NCBI GenBank assembly: GCA_050944035.1
Contig: JBMNQH010000009.1
Coordinates: 26,478-90,477 of the forward strand
Source: JBMNQH01 sp050944035
GTDB lineage: Bacteria; Bacillota; Clostridia; Oscillospirales; Oscillospiraceae
Reading direction: 5' to 3'
Length of the DNA stretch: 64,000 bases
Part shown: positions 34,601 to 44,103 of the stretch, piece by piece
Layout: each line of letters opens with the position of its first letter
How positions within the stretch are numbered: the first letter of the stretch is position 1
Translations under genes and position numbers: made by a program
The notes under the pieces: generated by a model
What the model was told of the DNA's origin: nothing
Database searches by the model: none
What the model saw: only the letters and a program-made list of their open reading frames with translations

Positions 34601-35051
34601 CGATATTCTGGTCTCCGGAGCACAGCGGCTTACTCCTGAGGAAGTAGCGGCAGAACAGAAAAAGCAGCTGCGCCGCAGCGGCCTGATTCTGGAAGATCCC
34701 GCTGTCATCGAAGCCATGGAGCACGGAGATACCAAGCAGTACATCCCTGTTGCCTTCAAAAAAGGTGTTCCTTCCGCGGACAATCTCGCTTCTCTGGAGC
34801 AATTCGGCAAACTCAGCCGTCACATCGAGCAAAAACTGCAATACCTTTCCCGCGAGCTCCGACGGGGCAGCATCACTGCCCACCCACTTTATCAAACACC
34901 GACGGAAAATGCCTGTATCTGGTGCAAATACCGCAGCATCTGCCAGTTTGACCCGACACGGGAACCAGTTCTGCATCTTCGCAGCATGAAATCGCAGGAG
35001 GTTTGGGAAGCGCTGGAGGAACAAGACGAAGGGGGAAAACAACATGGCTGA
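31698..35051 (+). CDS. addB: AddB subunit of the AddAB helicase-nuclease
   Basis: 1117 residues. Degenerate-helicase subunit with Walker A GCAKSGKTAYIL at the very N-terminus, UvrD-like central part, and a C-terminal RecB-family nuclease domain with LRIADYKTGRKAF. The iron-sulfur cluster cysteines are FTNCRYAYF and the late CIWCKYRSIC, the AddB arrangement. Acts with AddA to process double-strand ends to a Chi-regulated 3' overhang for RecA. Start at 31698 after GAAGGAGGAACAT. Overlaps addA by eight bases. Confidence 0.95.
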   Translation: MLHLILGCAKSGKTAYILSKIRDAVLQKQGDQLLIVPEQYSHEAERELCRTCGDSLSLYGEVLSFTRLSSRVAQETGNVQNNLLDKGGRLLAMALALDAITPHLKLYRAARYQPELQVSLLSAIDELKSACIRADALADAAAHTNGMLRDKLQDLSLILSAFDSIVARSHADPAHRLDLLADTIQHSTVGNEGQIYVDGFIDFTQQELRVLAALLRKGADLTVCLTCDCIDGGSEVHDISRRSAAALLSLAKKAGQKSSVLTLQASSTAQALPVFIEQNLFRYTQAVWAGTEAVTCYAANSIVQECELAAWKIRTLVQDTGCRYRDIAVAIRGFDAYRPLLESIFRSYDIPLFLSRRSDILQRPICVLLFSALEIVGGGWEYEDVFSYLKTGLTGLSQEACDLLENYVLLWSLRGSAWTKNEPWTLSPNGYQQQKFADADETESCLRTINALRVQVSAPLLALYSQGKAAETAAEQAMALRDFLISLSLPEQLEHRSAELLALGLTEEAEEYRQLWEIIVSALEQFVLILGNTPMKQEEFSHLFRLVLSRYDVGTIPVSLDRVSAGDFDRVRRRNLKHLIVLGASDDRLPQVSDDTGIFTRDERDILQELELDIGDSTESLYREMALIYHCMTLPSDSLTVSYSTATSGGGEALPTFVLSRLATMFEQPIQPVPAELLLTVSKIPAFALAAQAGMPATSTVAAVTKRYFSQDAEQAAVLDRLAEAAAQTRGRLSARSVTALYGKRHRFSPTQIDTFTNCRYAYFLQYGLRLKPREPAGFNPPEYGTFLHYILEHVARDIMHSSEFSTISREETDALADHYTEQFIAEELHGLRNKSSRFVYLFRRLSRNVRQVVSDMVAELAHSDFRPLDFELRFAPDGTMPPLTLGEGEEQVSISGVADRVDGWIHEDKLYLRIADYKTGRKAFRLSDIYHGLNLQMLLYLFVLVNSGDTYYGKEIVPAGVLYIPARDILVSGAQRLTPEEVAAEQKKQLRRSGLILEDPAVIEAMEHGDTKQYIPVAFKKGVPSADNLASLEQFGKLSRHIEQKLQYLSRELRRGSITAHPLYQTPTENACIWCKYRSICQFDPTREPVLHLRSMKSQEVWEALEEQDEGGKQHG

Positions 35052-38000
35052 AATCCATCTGACTGAAAGCCAACGGGCCGCCGTTTACTCGCGGGGCAGT
35101 GCTTTGCTGGTCTCTGCTGCGGCTGGTTCCGGAAAAACTCGTGTTCTGGTTGAGCGATTGATGGCCTATGTCACCGATCCAGATGACCCAAAGGACATTG
35201 ATACCTTTCTAATCATTACTTATACGCGTGCGGCAGCCGCTGAACTGCGCGGACGCATTTTATCCGATCTGCGGAAACGCAGTGCCGCACAACCGGAAAA
35301 TCGACGGCTCCGGCGGCAGACCGACCTCTGCCACCGCGCACAGATCGGCACGATCCACAGCTTTTGTACCACCGTTCTACGGGAAAACTGCCATCTGCTG
35401 GGTCTGGCGCCGGACTTTACCGTCGCAGACGAAGAACGCAGCGAGTCGCTCCGACAGCGGACGCTGGAGCGACTTTTGGAACGTCGGTATGAGACCATTG
35501 AAACGGACGCCGGGTTTCAGGCACTGGTAGACACGGTCGGTGTCGGCCGCAACGATGATCGTCTGATCCAGGTTGTCAATGATCTGTACCAAAAACTGCA
35601 AAGCCATCCCTATCCGCAAGATTGGGCAGCGGAGCAGATTCGCGCCATGGATGTTTCTGCCTGCACAGACATCGCCGAAACCATCTGGGGACAGGTTCTG
35701 TTGCAGGAACTTTACAACGATGCCTGTTACTGGGCAGCCGTATATGATCAGCTCCTTATAACACTGTACAGCGACCCGGAACTCAACGGCAAAATCATTG
35801 ACGCCTACGGTGCTGTATTGGCCGACGATGCGGAACAGCTGCGCGCCATCTGCCGTGCAACTGAACAGGGGTGGGAGCAGAGCAAAGTACAGTTTCCCTT
35901 TGTCTTTGGCAAGCTGAAAGCTCTTCGCAACTCCCCCAATCCGGAGTTATCGGATCGGATCAAAGCCTGCCGTAAGGCACTGAAATCCAAAGCGGAGAAC
36001 TGGGCCGGTTATTTTGACGGTACCTCCGAAGAGCTGTTATCCGATCTTGCCGCCACTGCTCCGGCCATGGAGGCTCTTCTCAAACTGACACTGGAATTGG
36101 ATACCGTATTTTCCAAGGAAAAACGGCGGCGGAGTATTGTAGACTTTTCCGACCTGGAACATTTTGCTGTTCAGCTGCTCGTCCGAAAAGAAGATCGCAG
36201 TCCGACAGAACTGGCAAAGCAGCTTTCTCACCGGTATACCGAGATTATGATTGATGAATTTCAGGACGTGAACGAGGTACAGGATCTGCTGTTTCGCGCG
36301 GTATCCCGTAAGGAAACCAATCTGTTCATGGTCGGTGATATCAAGCAGTCCATCTACCGTTTCCGTCTTGCCGATCCGCAGATTTTTATCCATAAATACA
36401 ACACCTATCAGGACAACGACAAAGCCGAAGCACATGCTCCCCGCCGGATTCTTTTACAGGAAAATTTCCGCTCACAGCCCGCTGTACTGGATAGCGTAAA
36501 TCTGGTATTTGACAATATTATGTCAATCGAATTGGGGGATATTGCATACGATGATCAGGCCCGTCTACGCTGCGGCACCACCGTTTTGCAGGAACCGCCG
36601 CATCCCACCATGTTCTATCTGCTGCCCTCCCCTTCGACCAATGACCACGAAAGTCCAGGCAAGGCTCGGCAGGAAGCAGACTTCATTGCCGCCCAGATTC
36701 AGGCCATGCTTTCCCGCGGGGAAACTGTTCTGGACAAAGACGGTACACGACCGATGACGTATGGCGACATTGTCATTCTGCTGCGCTCTCCCGGTTCTTC
36801 GGGCAGTATTTACCACACAGCGCTGACAGCAGCCGGCATTCCCGTTAATTCTGACAACGGCGGCGGTTTTTTCACCTCGCCTGAGATCTCCATTCTGCTC
36901 TCTCTGCTGTCCATTGTGGACAATCCTCACCAAGATGTCCCTCTGACTTCGGTTCTGCGCTCCCCCATTTTCGGATTCACACCGGATGAACTGTCCCAAA
37001 TTCGCACATTCGACAGACACAGTGATTTTTATACCGCGCTGTGTCTCTCTGCAGAGACCATGCCAAAATGCCAGTCGTTTTTACAGACACTCCAAGGCTT
37101 TCGTGCCCGTGCTGCGGATCTGCCCGTCGACCAAATGATCTGGCATATCTATACAGAAACCAACCTAATGGCACTGTGCAGCGCCATGCCGGACGGTTGT
37201 CTGCGCCGACAGAGACTGATGATGCTCTTCCGTTACGCCGGACAATTCGAGTCAAACGGAAGCCGTGGTCTGTTTTTGTTTCTGGCCTGGATCAACCGTC
37301 TGATCGAGCGGGGAGAAGAACCCAGACTGGAAACCGACGCCATGCAGAATGCAGTCAGCATTCTGAGCATTCACAAATCCAAAGGCCTGGAATTCCCCGT
37401 TGTTTTCCTGGCAGATACCGCACACCGGTTCAATAAGTCCGATGCCACGGCACCGGTTCTGGTACACAGTCAGCTGGGGCTGGGTCCCTGCTATACTGAT
37501 CTGGCACACAGTGTCACCTATCCTACCACTGCACGGCGCGCCATTCAACGGTGCATTTTGCGTGAAAATCTCTCCGAAGAGATGCGTGTCCTCTACGTTG
37601 CGATGACGCGTGCAAAAGAGCGTTTAATTCTCACTGCAAGCCTCCCCAATCCACAGAAAAAATGGCAGGAATTGCAAAAGGAACCGCTCTCCCCCATTCC
37701 GCCTCAGCTTTTGTTCGACAGCAACTCCTTTGCCGACTGGCTGCTTCGCGTCGCAGCACTGGATAAGGACGGCACACAGATTCAGGTGCAGTTTGTGGAA
37801 GCGGGGGGCGGCCAATTGACTTCTCAAGCCGCTTCGGATGATTCGATGGAACTTCAAGCGGCTGAATCAGAGGAAGCGAAAATGCTGGAACAAATCCAGC
37901 GGCGATTGGACTACTGTTATCCTCACAGTACAGCGATTAACCTGCCCTCCAAGCTAACTGTAACAGAAGCCGAGGATCTACCCGTTGACAGTCTCGATTC

Positions 38001-38604
38001 TGCGGATGGTCAGATGCTGGACACGCTTCCCGTGCGTCCCTCCATCTTCCGGGAAGCAGAGTTCTGTCTGAAAAAAGATCGCTCGCTCTCCGGCGCCGAG
38101 GTGGGAACTGCCGTACACCTGGTCATGCAGCACATTGACTTCTCCAAGGCAGACAGCGTTGCCGCCATCCAAATGGAATTGGATCGGTTGACCCGTGAAA
38201 AAATTCTCAATTCCGAACAGGCTGCGGCAGTCCGGGTCGGACAAATTCATCGCTTTTTTGCCTCAGAAACCGGTCAGCGCCTGCGCCATGCAGAAGCAGT
38301 TACGCGCGAATTTCGTTTTTCCCTTTTGGTTCCTGCTGAACGGTACTTTCCCGATGGTGACGGAGAAGAAGTGCTGCTACAGGGTGTAATTGACTGCTTC
38401 TTTGAAGAGAGCGGCACTTTGACAATTCTGGATTACAAAACAGATTTCGTAAATGAAGACAATGTAGAGGAGAAAATTCAAACGTATACGCCTCAGCTCC
38501 GTGCCTATCGTGACGCGCTGGAGCGCATCACAGGAAAACCGGTTTCCGGTGCAATTTTGTATTTCCTTGGTACTGGACTTGCCATCCCCCTGACATTTGC
38601 GTAA
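35044..38604 (+). CDS. addA: AddA subunit of the AddAB helicase-nuclease
   Basis: 1186 residues. UvrD-type helicase motifs: Walker A SAAAGSGKTRVLVERL, motif II IMIDEFQDVNEVQDLLF, GDIKQSIYRFRLADP, HKSKGLEFPVVFLAD and VLYVAMTRAKERLILTA. The C-terminal RecB-family nuclease has the catalytic TILDYKTDFV and is preceded by GAEVGTAVHLVMQHIDF. Co-translated with addB (eight-base overlap). The long A/T-balanced spacing afterwards holds the rpmE promoter. Confidence 0.96.
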   Translation: MAEIHLTESQRAAVYSRGSALLVSAAAGSGKTRVLVERLMAYVTDPDDPKDIDTFLIITYTRAAAAELRGRILSDLRKRSAAQPENRRLRRQTDLCHRAQIGTIHSFCTTVLRENCHLLGLAPDFTVADEERSESLRQRTLERLLERRYETIETDAGFQALVDTVGVGRNDDRLIQVVNDLYQKLQSHPYPQDWAAEQIRAMDVSACTDIAETIWGQVLLQELYNDACYWAAVYDQLLITLYSDPELNGKIIDAYGAVLADDAEQLRAICRATEQGWEQSKVQFPFVFGKLKALRNSPNPELSDRIKACRKALKSKAENWAGYFDGTSEELLSDLAATAPAMEALLKLTLELDTVFSKEKRRRSIVDFSDLEHFAVQLLVRKEDRSPTELAKQLSHRYTEIMIDEFQDVNEVQDLLFRAVSRKETNLFMVGDIKQSIYRFRLADPQIFIHKYNTYQDNDKAEAHAPRRILLQENFRSQPAVLDSVNLVFDNIMSIELGDIAYDDQARLRCGTTVLQEPPHPTMFYLLPSPSTNDHESPGKARQEADFIAAQIQAMLSRGETVLDKDGTRPMTYGDIVILLRSPGSSGSIYHTALTAAGIPVNSDNGGGFFTSPEISILLSLLSIVDNPHQDVPLTSVLRSPIFGFTPDELSQIRTFDRHSDFYTALCLSAETMPKCQSFLQTLQGFRARAADLPVDQMIWHIYTETNLMALCSAMPDGCLRRQRLMMLFRYAGQFESNGSRGLFLFLAWINRLIERGEEPRLETDAMQNAVSILSIHKSKGLEFPVVFLADTAHRFNKSDATAPVLVHSQLGLGPCYTDLAHSVTYPTTARRAIQRCILRENLSEEMRVLYVAMTRAKERLILTASLPNPQKKWQELQKEPLSPIPPQLLFDSNSFADWLLRVAALDKDGTQIQVQFVEAGGGQLTSQAASDDSMELQAAESEEAKMLEQIQRRLDYCYPHSTAINLPSKLTVTEAEDLPVDSLDSADGQMLDTLPVRPSIFREAEFCLKKDRSLSGAEVGTAVHLVMQHIDFSKADSVAAIQMELDRLTREKILNSEQAAAVRVGQIHRFFASETGQRLRHAEAVTREFRFSLLVPAERYFPDGDGEEVLLQGVIDCFFEESGTLTILDYKTDFVNEDNVEEKIQTYTPQLRAYRDALERITGKPVSGAILYFLGTGLAIPLTFA

Positions 38605-38642
38605 AAGGAACACGATTTCCAGAAACTTTTTGTGAAAATCTG

Positions 38643-38671
38643 TTGCATTTTTGCAAATGCTATGGTAAAAT
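38643..38671 (+). promoter_or_regulatory. Candidate rpmE promoter
   Basis: TTGCAT, 17-base spacer, TAAAAT, 82 bases before the L31 start. Confidence 0.6.
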
Positions 38672-38752
38672 TCACTTTGCGTCTTGTATCCACATTGTTT
38701 TATAAATATACTGGCAATGTAATCAAGATAGCTTTTTATGAGGTGAATGATT

Positions 38753-38953
38753 ATGAAGGCAGGAATCCATCCGAAATATCAGCAGACCACCATCCGTTGT
38801 GCATGTGGCGAGATTATTGAAACCGGCTCTACCAGAGAAAACATCACTGTTGAAATCTGCTCCAAGTGCCATCCGTTCTATACCGGCAAGCAGAAGCTCG
38901 TTGACACCAGCGGTCGTGTTGATAAGTTCAACAAGAAGTTTGGTCTTAAGTAA
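38753..38953 (+). CDS. rpmE: 50S ribosomal protein L31, zinc-binding form
   Basis: 66 residues: MKAGIHPKYQQTTIRCACGEIIETGST, then ICSKCHPFYTGKQKLVDTSGRVDKF. The four cysteines (CAC and CSKC) show the zinc-containing C+ form. The start is taken as the second ATG because GAGGTG lies too close to the first (38747). Own terminator follows. Confidence 0.96.
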   Translation: MKAGIHPKYQQTTIRCACGEIIETGSTRENITVEICSKCHPFYTGKQKLVDTSGRVDKFNKKFGLK

Positions 38954-38972
38954 GGTTTTGGAACCTTTTCCG

Positions 38973-39000
38973 AGTCCCGTGCCAATGGCACGGGACTTTT
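38973..39000 (+). terminator. rpmE terminator
   Basis: Arms AGTCCCGTGCC / GGCACGGGACT with a three-base loop and four T. Confidence 0.88.
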
Positions 39001-39127
39001 GCTATTCACTTTCTACTGCTATCCTCCGCTCGGAAAATAGTGGATACAATAACTGCTGTCTTGCAGCTCAAACTGAAAACAGTGTTTCATAGGATTCTGA
39101 GAACAGAATCTCGTGAAAATTTGATGA

Positions 39128-40468
39128 ATGAATCAATATCGCTTCGATATACTTTCGAAGCGGAAAGAAGGGTTGATTGCTATTAACACGACTGTTACCG
39201 TAGAAAAAGTCAAAGAACGAGCCGTACTCGCCGGTCTCTCTGCTGCCAGCATGGAAAAAAGTGAGTGTTCTACCGATGTCAGTATGGATGAACTCGCTGC
39301 TCTGGTAGAAACTGCGGGCGGAACCACAGTGGGCATTGTCTTGCAGAACCGCGCAACGCCCGATCCCCGCACATTTATCGGCGACGGGAAAGTCCGTGAA
39401 ATGAAGGAGATCATTGTCGCACAAAACTGCGATCTCGCGGTATTTGACAATGAACTCTCTCCGTCTCAAATGCGCATTCTGTCCGAAGAACTGGGCGTCC
39501 GTGTTTTAGATCGCAGTGGCTTAATTCTAGATATTTTTGCCCAGCGCGCCCGCTCCAGAGAAGGCCAATTGCAGGTCGAACTTGCGCAGTATCAGTATAT
39601 GCTTCCCCGGCTGACCGGTATGTGGACCCATCTCGTCCGTCAGAGCGCCTCCGGCGGTTCTTCCCCGATCGGTACCCGTGGTCCCGGCGAAACGCAGTTG
39701 GAAACCGACCGCCGCCACATCCGCCGGAAGATCCAAAAACTGGAATACGAGCTGCAGTCTGTCCGTAAAGTGCGCAGTACCCAGCGCCGCCGCCGGGAAA
39801 AGAATGCAATGCCCGTCATTGCGCTGGTCGGCTACACCAATGCCGGAAAATCCACACTGCTTAACCGGCTGACCGGCTCCGATATTCCAGCCAACAATCG
39901 CCTGTTCGACACGCTGGACACCACAACGCGCCGCCTGAAGCTCAGTGCAGCGCAAGAGGTTCTGGTCTCCGATACCGTCGGTTTCATCCGCAAACTGCCA
40001 ACCCATCTGGTCGAGGCGTTCAAGGCAACCCTGGAAGAATTGACTTATGCCGACATTCTGCTTCATGTCATCGATACCTCAAACCCCGACTGGCCTGAAC
40101 AGGCCGACGTCGTCGAAGGTCTGCTGCACCAGCTCGGTGCCGAGCACACGCCTTGTATCCGCGTCTATAATAAATGCGATGCCTTTTGGAGTGATCTGCC
40201 CCGCAGTCGGGACAGCGTCTGTATCTCAGCAAGAACCGGAGAAGGCATCGACACCTTGCTGGAGAAGATTGCTGAAACGCTTCGGGAAGGAAAGTGTCAT
40301 CTGCTTCTGCACATTCCCTATGAGAAAGCGGGATTGGTAGAGCTGCTTCACCGCGAGGCCGCTGTACTGAATCTCTCTTACAGTGATCACACGATCGATG
40401 TAGAGACCATTCTCAAGCCGGAATTATTGGGCAGTGTCCGTGACTATGCAGAGGAGATTCCGGAATGA
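39128..40468 (+). CDS. hflX: HflX ribosome-associated GTPase
   Basis: 446 residues from the first ATG. HflX-specific N-domain with RTFIGDGKVREMKEI, the helical part RARSREGQLQVELAQYQYMLPRL, then the G-domain: GYTNAGKSTLLNRLTG (G1), DTLDTTTRRL (G2), DTVGFIRKLP (G3), YNKCD (G4), SARTGEG (G5). Splits stalled or stressed ribosomes. The start is uncertain. The ATG at 39128 has no ribosome site, while GAAAGAAGGG sits just before an in-frame TTG (39173) and nine bases before an in-frame ATT (39185), so translation may begin at a non-ATG codon. Overlaps the next gene by four bases. Confidence 0.93.
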   Translation: MNQYRFDILSKRKEGLIAINTTVTVEKVKERAVLAGLSAASMEKSECSTDVSMDELAALVETAGGTTVGIVLQNRATPDPRTFIGDGKVREMKEIIVAQNCDLAVFDNELSPSQMRILSEELGVRVLDRSGLILDIFAQRARSREGQLQVELAQYQYMLPRLTGMWTHLVRQSASGGSSPIGTRGPGETQLETDRRHIRRKIQKLEYELQSVRKVRSTQRRRREKNAMPVIALVGYTNAGKSTLLNRLTGSDIPANNRLFDTLDTTTRRLKLSAAQEVLVSDTVGFIRKLPTHLVEAFKATLEELTYADILLHVIDTSNPDWPEQADVVEGLLHQLGAEHTPCIRVYNKCDAFWSDLPRSRDSVCISARTGEGIDTLLEKIAETLREGKCHLLLHIPYEKAGLVELLHREAAVLNLSYSDHTIDVETILKPELLGSVRDYAEEIPE

Positions 40469-41094
40469 GTGATTATCTCGTTCCGGCCGGTTATGGGGAA
40501 GCAGAGTTCGTCGAAAAGCGTTCCCGTTTTATTGGCCGGGTCTGGCCGGTAGAAGAGGAAGCAGAAGCCATCGCACATATCAAAGCCATGCGTGAACAGT
40601 ACTGGGATGCAACCCACAATGTTTACGCGTACATCATCCGGGAAAATGGCATCATGCGTTTTTCCGATGATGGGGAACCCAGCGGAACCTCCGGTATGCC
40701 GACCTTGAACGTATTCCGCAGTGGGGACATTCAAAACCTCTGCTGTGTCGTGACCCGCTATTTTGGCGGGATTCTCCTGGGTGCGGGCGGTCTGGTGCGG
40801 GCGTATTCAAACACGGCAAAACTTGCGCTGGACGCTGCCGGCGTCAGCCTGATGACCCGGTGGGACAACCTGCTGCTCTCCTGTTCCTATGCACAGTATG
40901 AACGAATCCTTCGCCTGCTACAAACGTATGAAGCGGTGGTGGAAAACACGGACTTTGCCGCCGATGTGATGCTGGAACTTCTGATCCGTAGCGATCGTTC
41001 TCAGGAATTCACGACAAAACTCACAGATTTGACAGCCGGTACCGTGCTCTGCGAGTCTGTTGGCACCTGCTTCCGGGGTGTCCGTATCCGCTAA
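40465..41094 (+). CDS. IMPACT/YigZ-family protein
   Basis: 209 residues. UPF0029 N-domain: EAEFVEKRSRFIGRVWPV, DATHNVYAYI, MRFSDDGEPSGTSGMPTLNVF and VVTRYFGGILLGAGGLVRAYS, which carry the family's conserved DDGEPxGTAG-like and RYFGGxxLGxGGLxRAY blocks. A C-terminal DUF1949 ferredoxin-like domain follows. Bacterial members are implicated loosely in translation or nucleotide binding; no firm function. ATGA overlap with hflX suggests translational coupling and perhaps a shared ribosome role. Confidence 0.9.
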   Translation: MSDYLVPAGYGEAEFVEKRSRFIGRVWPVEEEAEAIAHIKAMREQYWDATHNVYAYIIRENGIMRFSDDGEPSGTSGMPTLNVFRSGDIQNLCCVVTRYFGGILLGAGGLVRAYSNTAKLALDAAGVSLMTRWDNLLLSCSYAQYERILRLLQTYEAVVENTDFAADVMLELLIRSDRSQEFTTKLTDLTAGTVLCESVGTCFRGVRIR

Positions 41095-41308
41095 ATGGGC
41101 ATTCCCTGCATAATATCGGTCTGATATTCCATAAACTGGAGTCTGAAGTACAATTCCACTCGTAAAGTGCAGGGTTTTTGAAAAAAGTTTGAATAATTTT
41201 AAAAAATTGAAGGAAATCCGAAAGTCCGTACAGAATATTGTAAATGTATCGTTTCTCGTTTATTTCTCTGCATTTATCCCAGGATTTTATAGTAAAAGGA
41301 GGGGTTTT

Positions 41309-42313
41309 ATGCACTGTCTGCGAGAACGCCGGGAACAGTTGGAGGAAGTTTTAATCTGCCAATACGGCGTATTGTCCCGTCAGTCTGTCGGCCGGCTGCG
41401 GCCGGAGTCTCCCTGTGAGATCCGAACCTGTTTTCAGCGCGACACCGACCGGATCACCCATTCCAAATCCTTCCGCCGGCTGAAACACAAAACCCAAGTC
41501 TTTCTCCAACCGGAGGGCGATCACTATCGTACACGTCTTACCCATACACTGGAAGTTTCCCGCCTGGCGCGCACCATTGCCAGAGCGCTGGAATTGAACG
41601 AGGATCTCACCGAGGCCATTGCGCTTGGGCATGATCTCGGCCACACGCCGTTCGGACACGCAGGAGAGCGGGCTCTACGAACCATTTATGCCCACGGGTT
41701 CGAACACTACGAACAAAGTCTCCGGGTCGTGGATTCTCTGGAACATGGCGGAACCGGTCTGAACCTCTGTTATGAAACCCGCATGGGGATTCTGCACCAT
41801 ACGAAGGGTACACCGGATGATACACTGGAGGCCACGGTGGTACGCCTGTCTGACCGCATCGCCTATATGAATCACGATATGGACGACGCCATCCGTGCTG
41901 GGATTCTTTCCAACAAGGATCTTCCAGCCATGGTGCGGGAGCGGATCGGTGCAACCCACAGCCAACGGATTGACACCATCGTGCATGATATCATCGAGTG
42001 CAGCGGTGACGGTACGATTGCCATGTCGCCGGATATGGAAGAAGCTGTACAACAGTTCCATGCGTTCATGTTCGATGCAGTTTACACCAATCCGACCGCA
42101 AAAAAAGAAGAACAAAAGGTATTGGGAATTCTGGAAGCCCTTTGGACTTATTATCTCAAGTACCCGGATCTTCTTCCTGCCGATTATCGCGCCGTTGCCG
42201 ATCGTGACGGGTTGGAGCGTGCTGTTTGTGATTATATCTCCGGTATGACGGATCAGTATGCAATTTACCAGTTCAGTGAACTGATGATTCCCACTGCATG
42301 GATGGTGCGATGA
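41309..42313 (+). CDS. dNTP triphosphohydrolase (HD domain, Dgt-like)
   Basis: 334 residues from the ATG at 41309 (AAAGGAGGGGTTTT upstream); the frame extends further up without a ribosome site. HD-domain metal ligands are visible in HTLEVSRLARTIAR, GHDLGHTPFGHAGE (HD) and a later Asp in RLSDRIAYMNHDMDDA. N-terminal RTCFQRDTDRITHSKSFRRLKHKTQVF is typical of dNTPases. Hydrolyses dGTP or other dNTPs to nucleoside plus triphosphate, adjusting pools. It lies 41 bases ahead of dnaG, a common arrangement in Firmicutes. Confidence 0.93.
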   Translation: MHCLRERREQLEEVLICQYGVLSRQSVGRLRPESPCEIRTCFQRDTDRITHSKSFRRLKHKTQVFLQPEGDHYRTRLTHTLEVSRLARTIARALELNEDLTEAIALGHDLGHTPFGHAGERALRTIYAHGFEHYEQSLRVVDSLEHGGTGLNLCYETRMGILHHTKGTPDDTLEATVVRLSDRIAYMNHDMDDAIRAGILSNKDLPAMVRERIGATHSQRIDTIVHDIIECSGDGTIAMSPDMEEAVQQFHAFMFDAVYTNPTAKKEEQKVLGILEALWTYYLKYPDLLPADYRAVADRDGLERAVCDYISGMTDQYAIYQFSELMIPTAWMVR

Positions 42314-42354
42314 GGCAGATCCCTTCACAATTTTTTGGAAAGGAATGAGGCAAT

Positions 42355-44100
42355 TTGGCATTCCCTGATCGTTTTTTGCAGGAACTTGCCGACCGCAATG
42401 ATATTGTCGAGGTTGTGTCTGATTACGTGCACTTGACCAAGCGAAGTGGTGCCAACCAATTTGGCTTATGCCCGTTCCACAGCGAGAAAACCCCTTCTTT
42501 TTCCGTTTCTCAGGACAAGCAGATTTTTCATTGCTTCGGCTGCGGAAAAGGCGGAAGTGTTATCACATTTATCATGGAAATCGAGAATCTGTCGTTTCCG
42601 GATGCTGTGGCGTTTCTAGCCAGGCGCGCCGGAATGCAGATGCCGGAGGAAAGCCACGATGCAGACCGCGGCCGAAGAGAACGGATGCTGGAACTTAACC
42701 GCAGTGCTGCGAGGTTCTTTTATGCGCAGCTCATCGCACCCTCTGGACGATCTGCACAGCATTATGTAGATCAGCGCGGCATCAGCGCCACCATGGTACG
42801 GCGTTTTGGGCTCGGCTTTGCGCCCGACAGTTGGGATGCTTTGACCAATGCCATGATCGCAAAAGGCTTTTCCATTCATGAGCTGGTCGATGCAGGCCTT
42901 GCAAAGCATCGGCAGAAAGGCTCTGGTGTATATGATACCTTCCGCAATCGACTGATGTTTCCGGTTATCGATGTCCGTGGCAGCGTGATTGGCTTCTCGG
43001 GTCGCATTCTCGGCGATGGAGAACCCAAGTATCTGAACAGTCCGGAAACACTCGTATTTAGCAAAAGCCGCAATCTTTTCGCATTAAACCTGGCAAAAAA
43101 GTCAAAAAGTGGATATATCATATTATCGGAGGGTAACATTGATGTAATCTCCTTGCATCAGGCTGGCTTTGACAGTGCTGTAGCCTCTCTTGGTACCGCA
43201 TTGACGCCAGAACAGGCAAGACTGATCAGCCGCTATGTCTCCAATGTTGTCATTGCGTATGACAACGACAGTGCCGGCATCAAAGCATCACAACGCGCCA
43301 TTCAGATCCTGGAGAAACTGGATCTCAACGTGCGGGTTCTGCAAATTGACGGAGCAAAAGATCCAGATGAATTTATCAAGACACGTGGCGCCGATACCTT
43401 CCGTGCATTGTTGGAAGGCTCAGAAAACCACATTGAATATCAGTTGCAGACCATTGTCAAACAGCACGATCTCTCCACCGACGATGGGAAGCTTGCCTTC
43501 CTGAAAGAAGCTGTCGAGCTGGTGGCACGGCTGCAAACCGGCGTAGAACGCGAGGTCTACAGCCTTCGTGTTGCAGAGATGGCCGGTGTCTCAGCCGATG
43601 CTGTAGAGGCCGATGTAGAACGGGTTCGCAAACTGCGATTCCAGCAGAGCCGCAAAAAAGAGGAACGCGCCGTACTTCGTCCCGCATCCAATGCGCAACC
43701 AACAGAGAAACATCTGCGCTATGAAAATATTCGCTCTGCAACCGCAGAGGAAGGCATCGTTCGTCTGCTCTATCTGGATCCGGGGCTGTTTTCCGGTCGG
43801 GATCTTCCTGCTCCTTCGGACTTTTCCTCTGATCTACTCGGCAGACTTTATGGGGAATTACTGGACGCTGTACAGCGCGGATCCACCATTTCCCCTGTAA
43901 CACTCAGCGAAGTGTTCACACCGGATGAGGTTGCACATCTCATCCGCATCCTCCAGAAACCGGAAGAGCTCTCCAATGGAGAACGTGCACTTTCCGATTA
44001 CATACAAATACTGCAAGCAGAAAAGCTGCACTCTACAATGGATTCTGACCTTCGAGCCACAGCAGATCTGCTTCGTGCAAGAAAAGGGTATGGTGTATAA
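42355..44100 (+). CDS. dnaG: DNA primase DnaG
   Basis: 581 residues from a TTG start (AAGGAATGAGG nine bases or less upstream). Zinc ribbon CPFHSEKTPSFSVSQDKQIFHCFGCGKGG at residues 39-67, catalytic core with YLNSPETLVFSKSRNLF, TOPRIM with LSEGNIDVISLHQAGF and AYDNDSAGIKASQRA, and a C-terminal DnaB-binding region. Makes RNA primers on the lagging strand. It is followed after three bases by rpoD; this is the primase-sigma part of the macromolecular synthesis operon, without rpsU. Confidence 0.96.
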   Translation: MAFPDRFLQELADRNDIVEVVSDYVHLTKRSGANQFGLCPFHSEKTPSFSVSQDKQIFHCFGCGKGGSVITFIMEIENLSFPDAVAFLARRAGMQMPEESHDADRGRRERMLELNRSAARFFYAQLIAPSGRSAQHYVDQRGISATMVRRFGLGFAPDSWDALTNAMIAKGFSIHELVDAGLAKHRQKGSGVYDTFRNRLMFPVIDVRGSVIGFSGRILGDGEPKYLNSPETLVFSKSRNLFALNLAKKSKSGYIILSEGNIDVISLHQAGFDSAVASLGTALTPEQARLISRYVSNVVIAYDNDSAGIKASQRAIQILEKLDLNVRVLQIDGAKDPDEFIKTRGADTFRALLEGSENHIEYQLQTIVKQHDLSTDDGKLAFLKEAVELVARLQTGVEREVYSLRVAEMAGVSADAVEADVERVRKLRFQQSRKKEERAVLRPASNAQPTEKHLRYENIRSATAEEGIVRLLYLDPGLFSGRDLPAPSDFSSDLLGRLYGELLDAVQRGSTISPVTLSEVFTPDEVAHLIRILQKPEELSNGERALSDYIQILQAEKLHSTMDSDLRATADLLRARKGYGV

Positions 44101-44103
44101 GAT

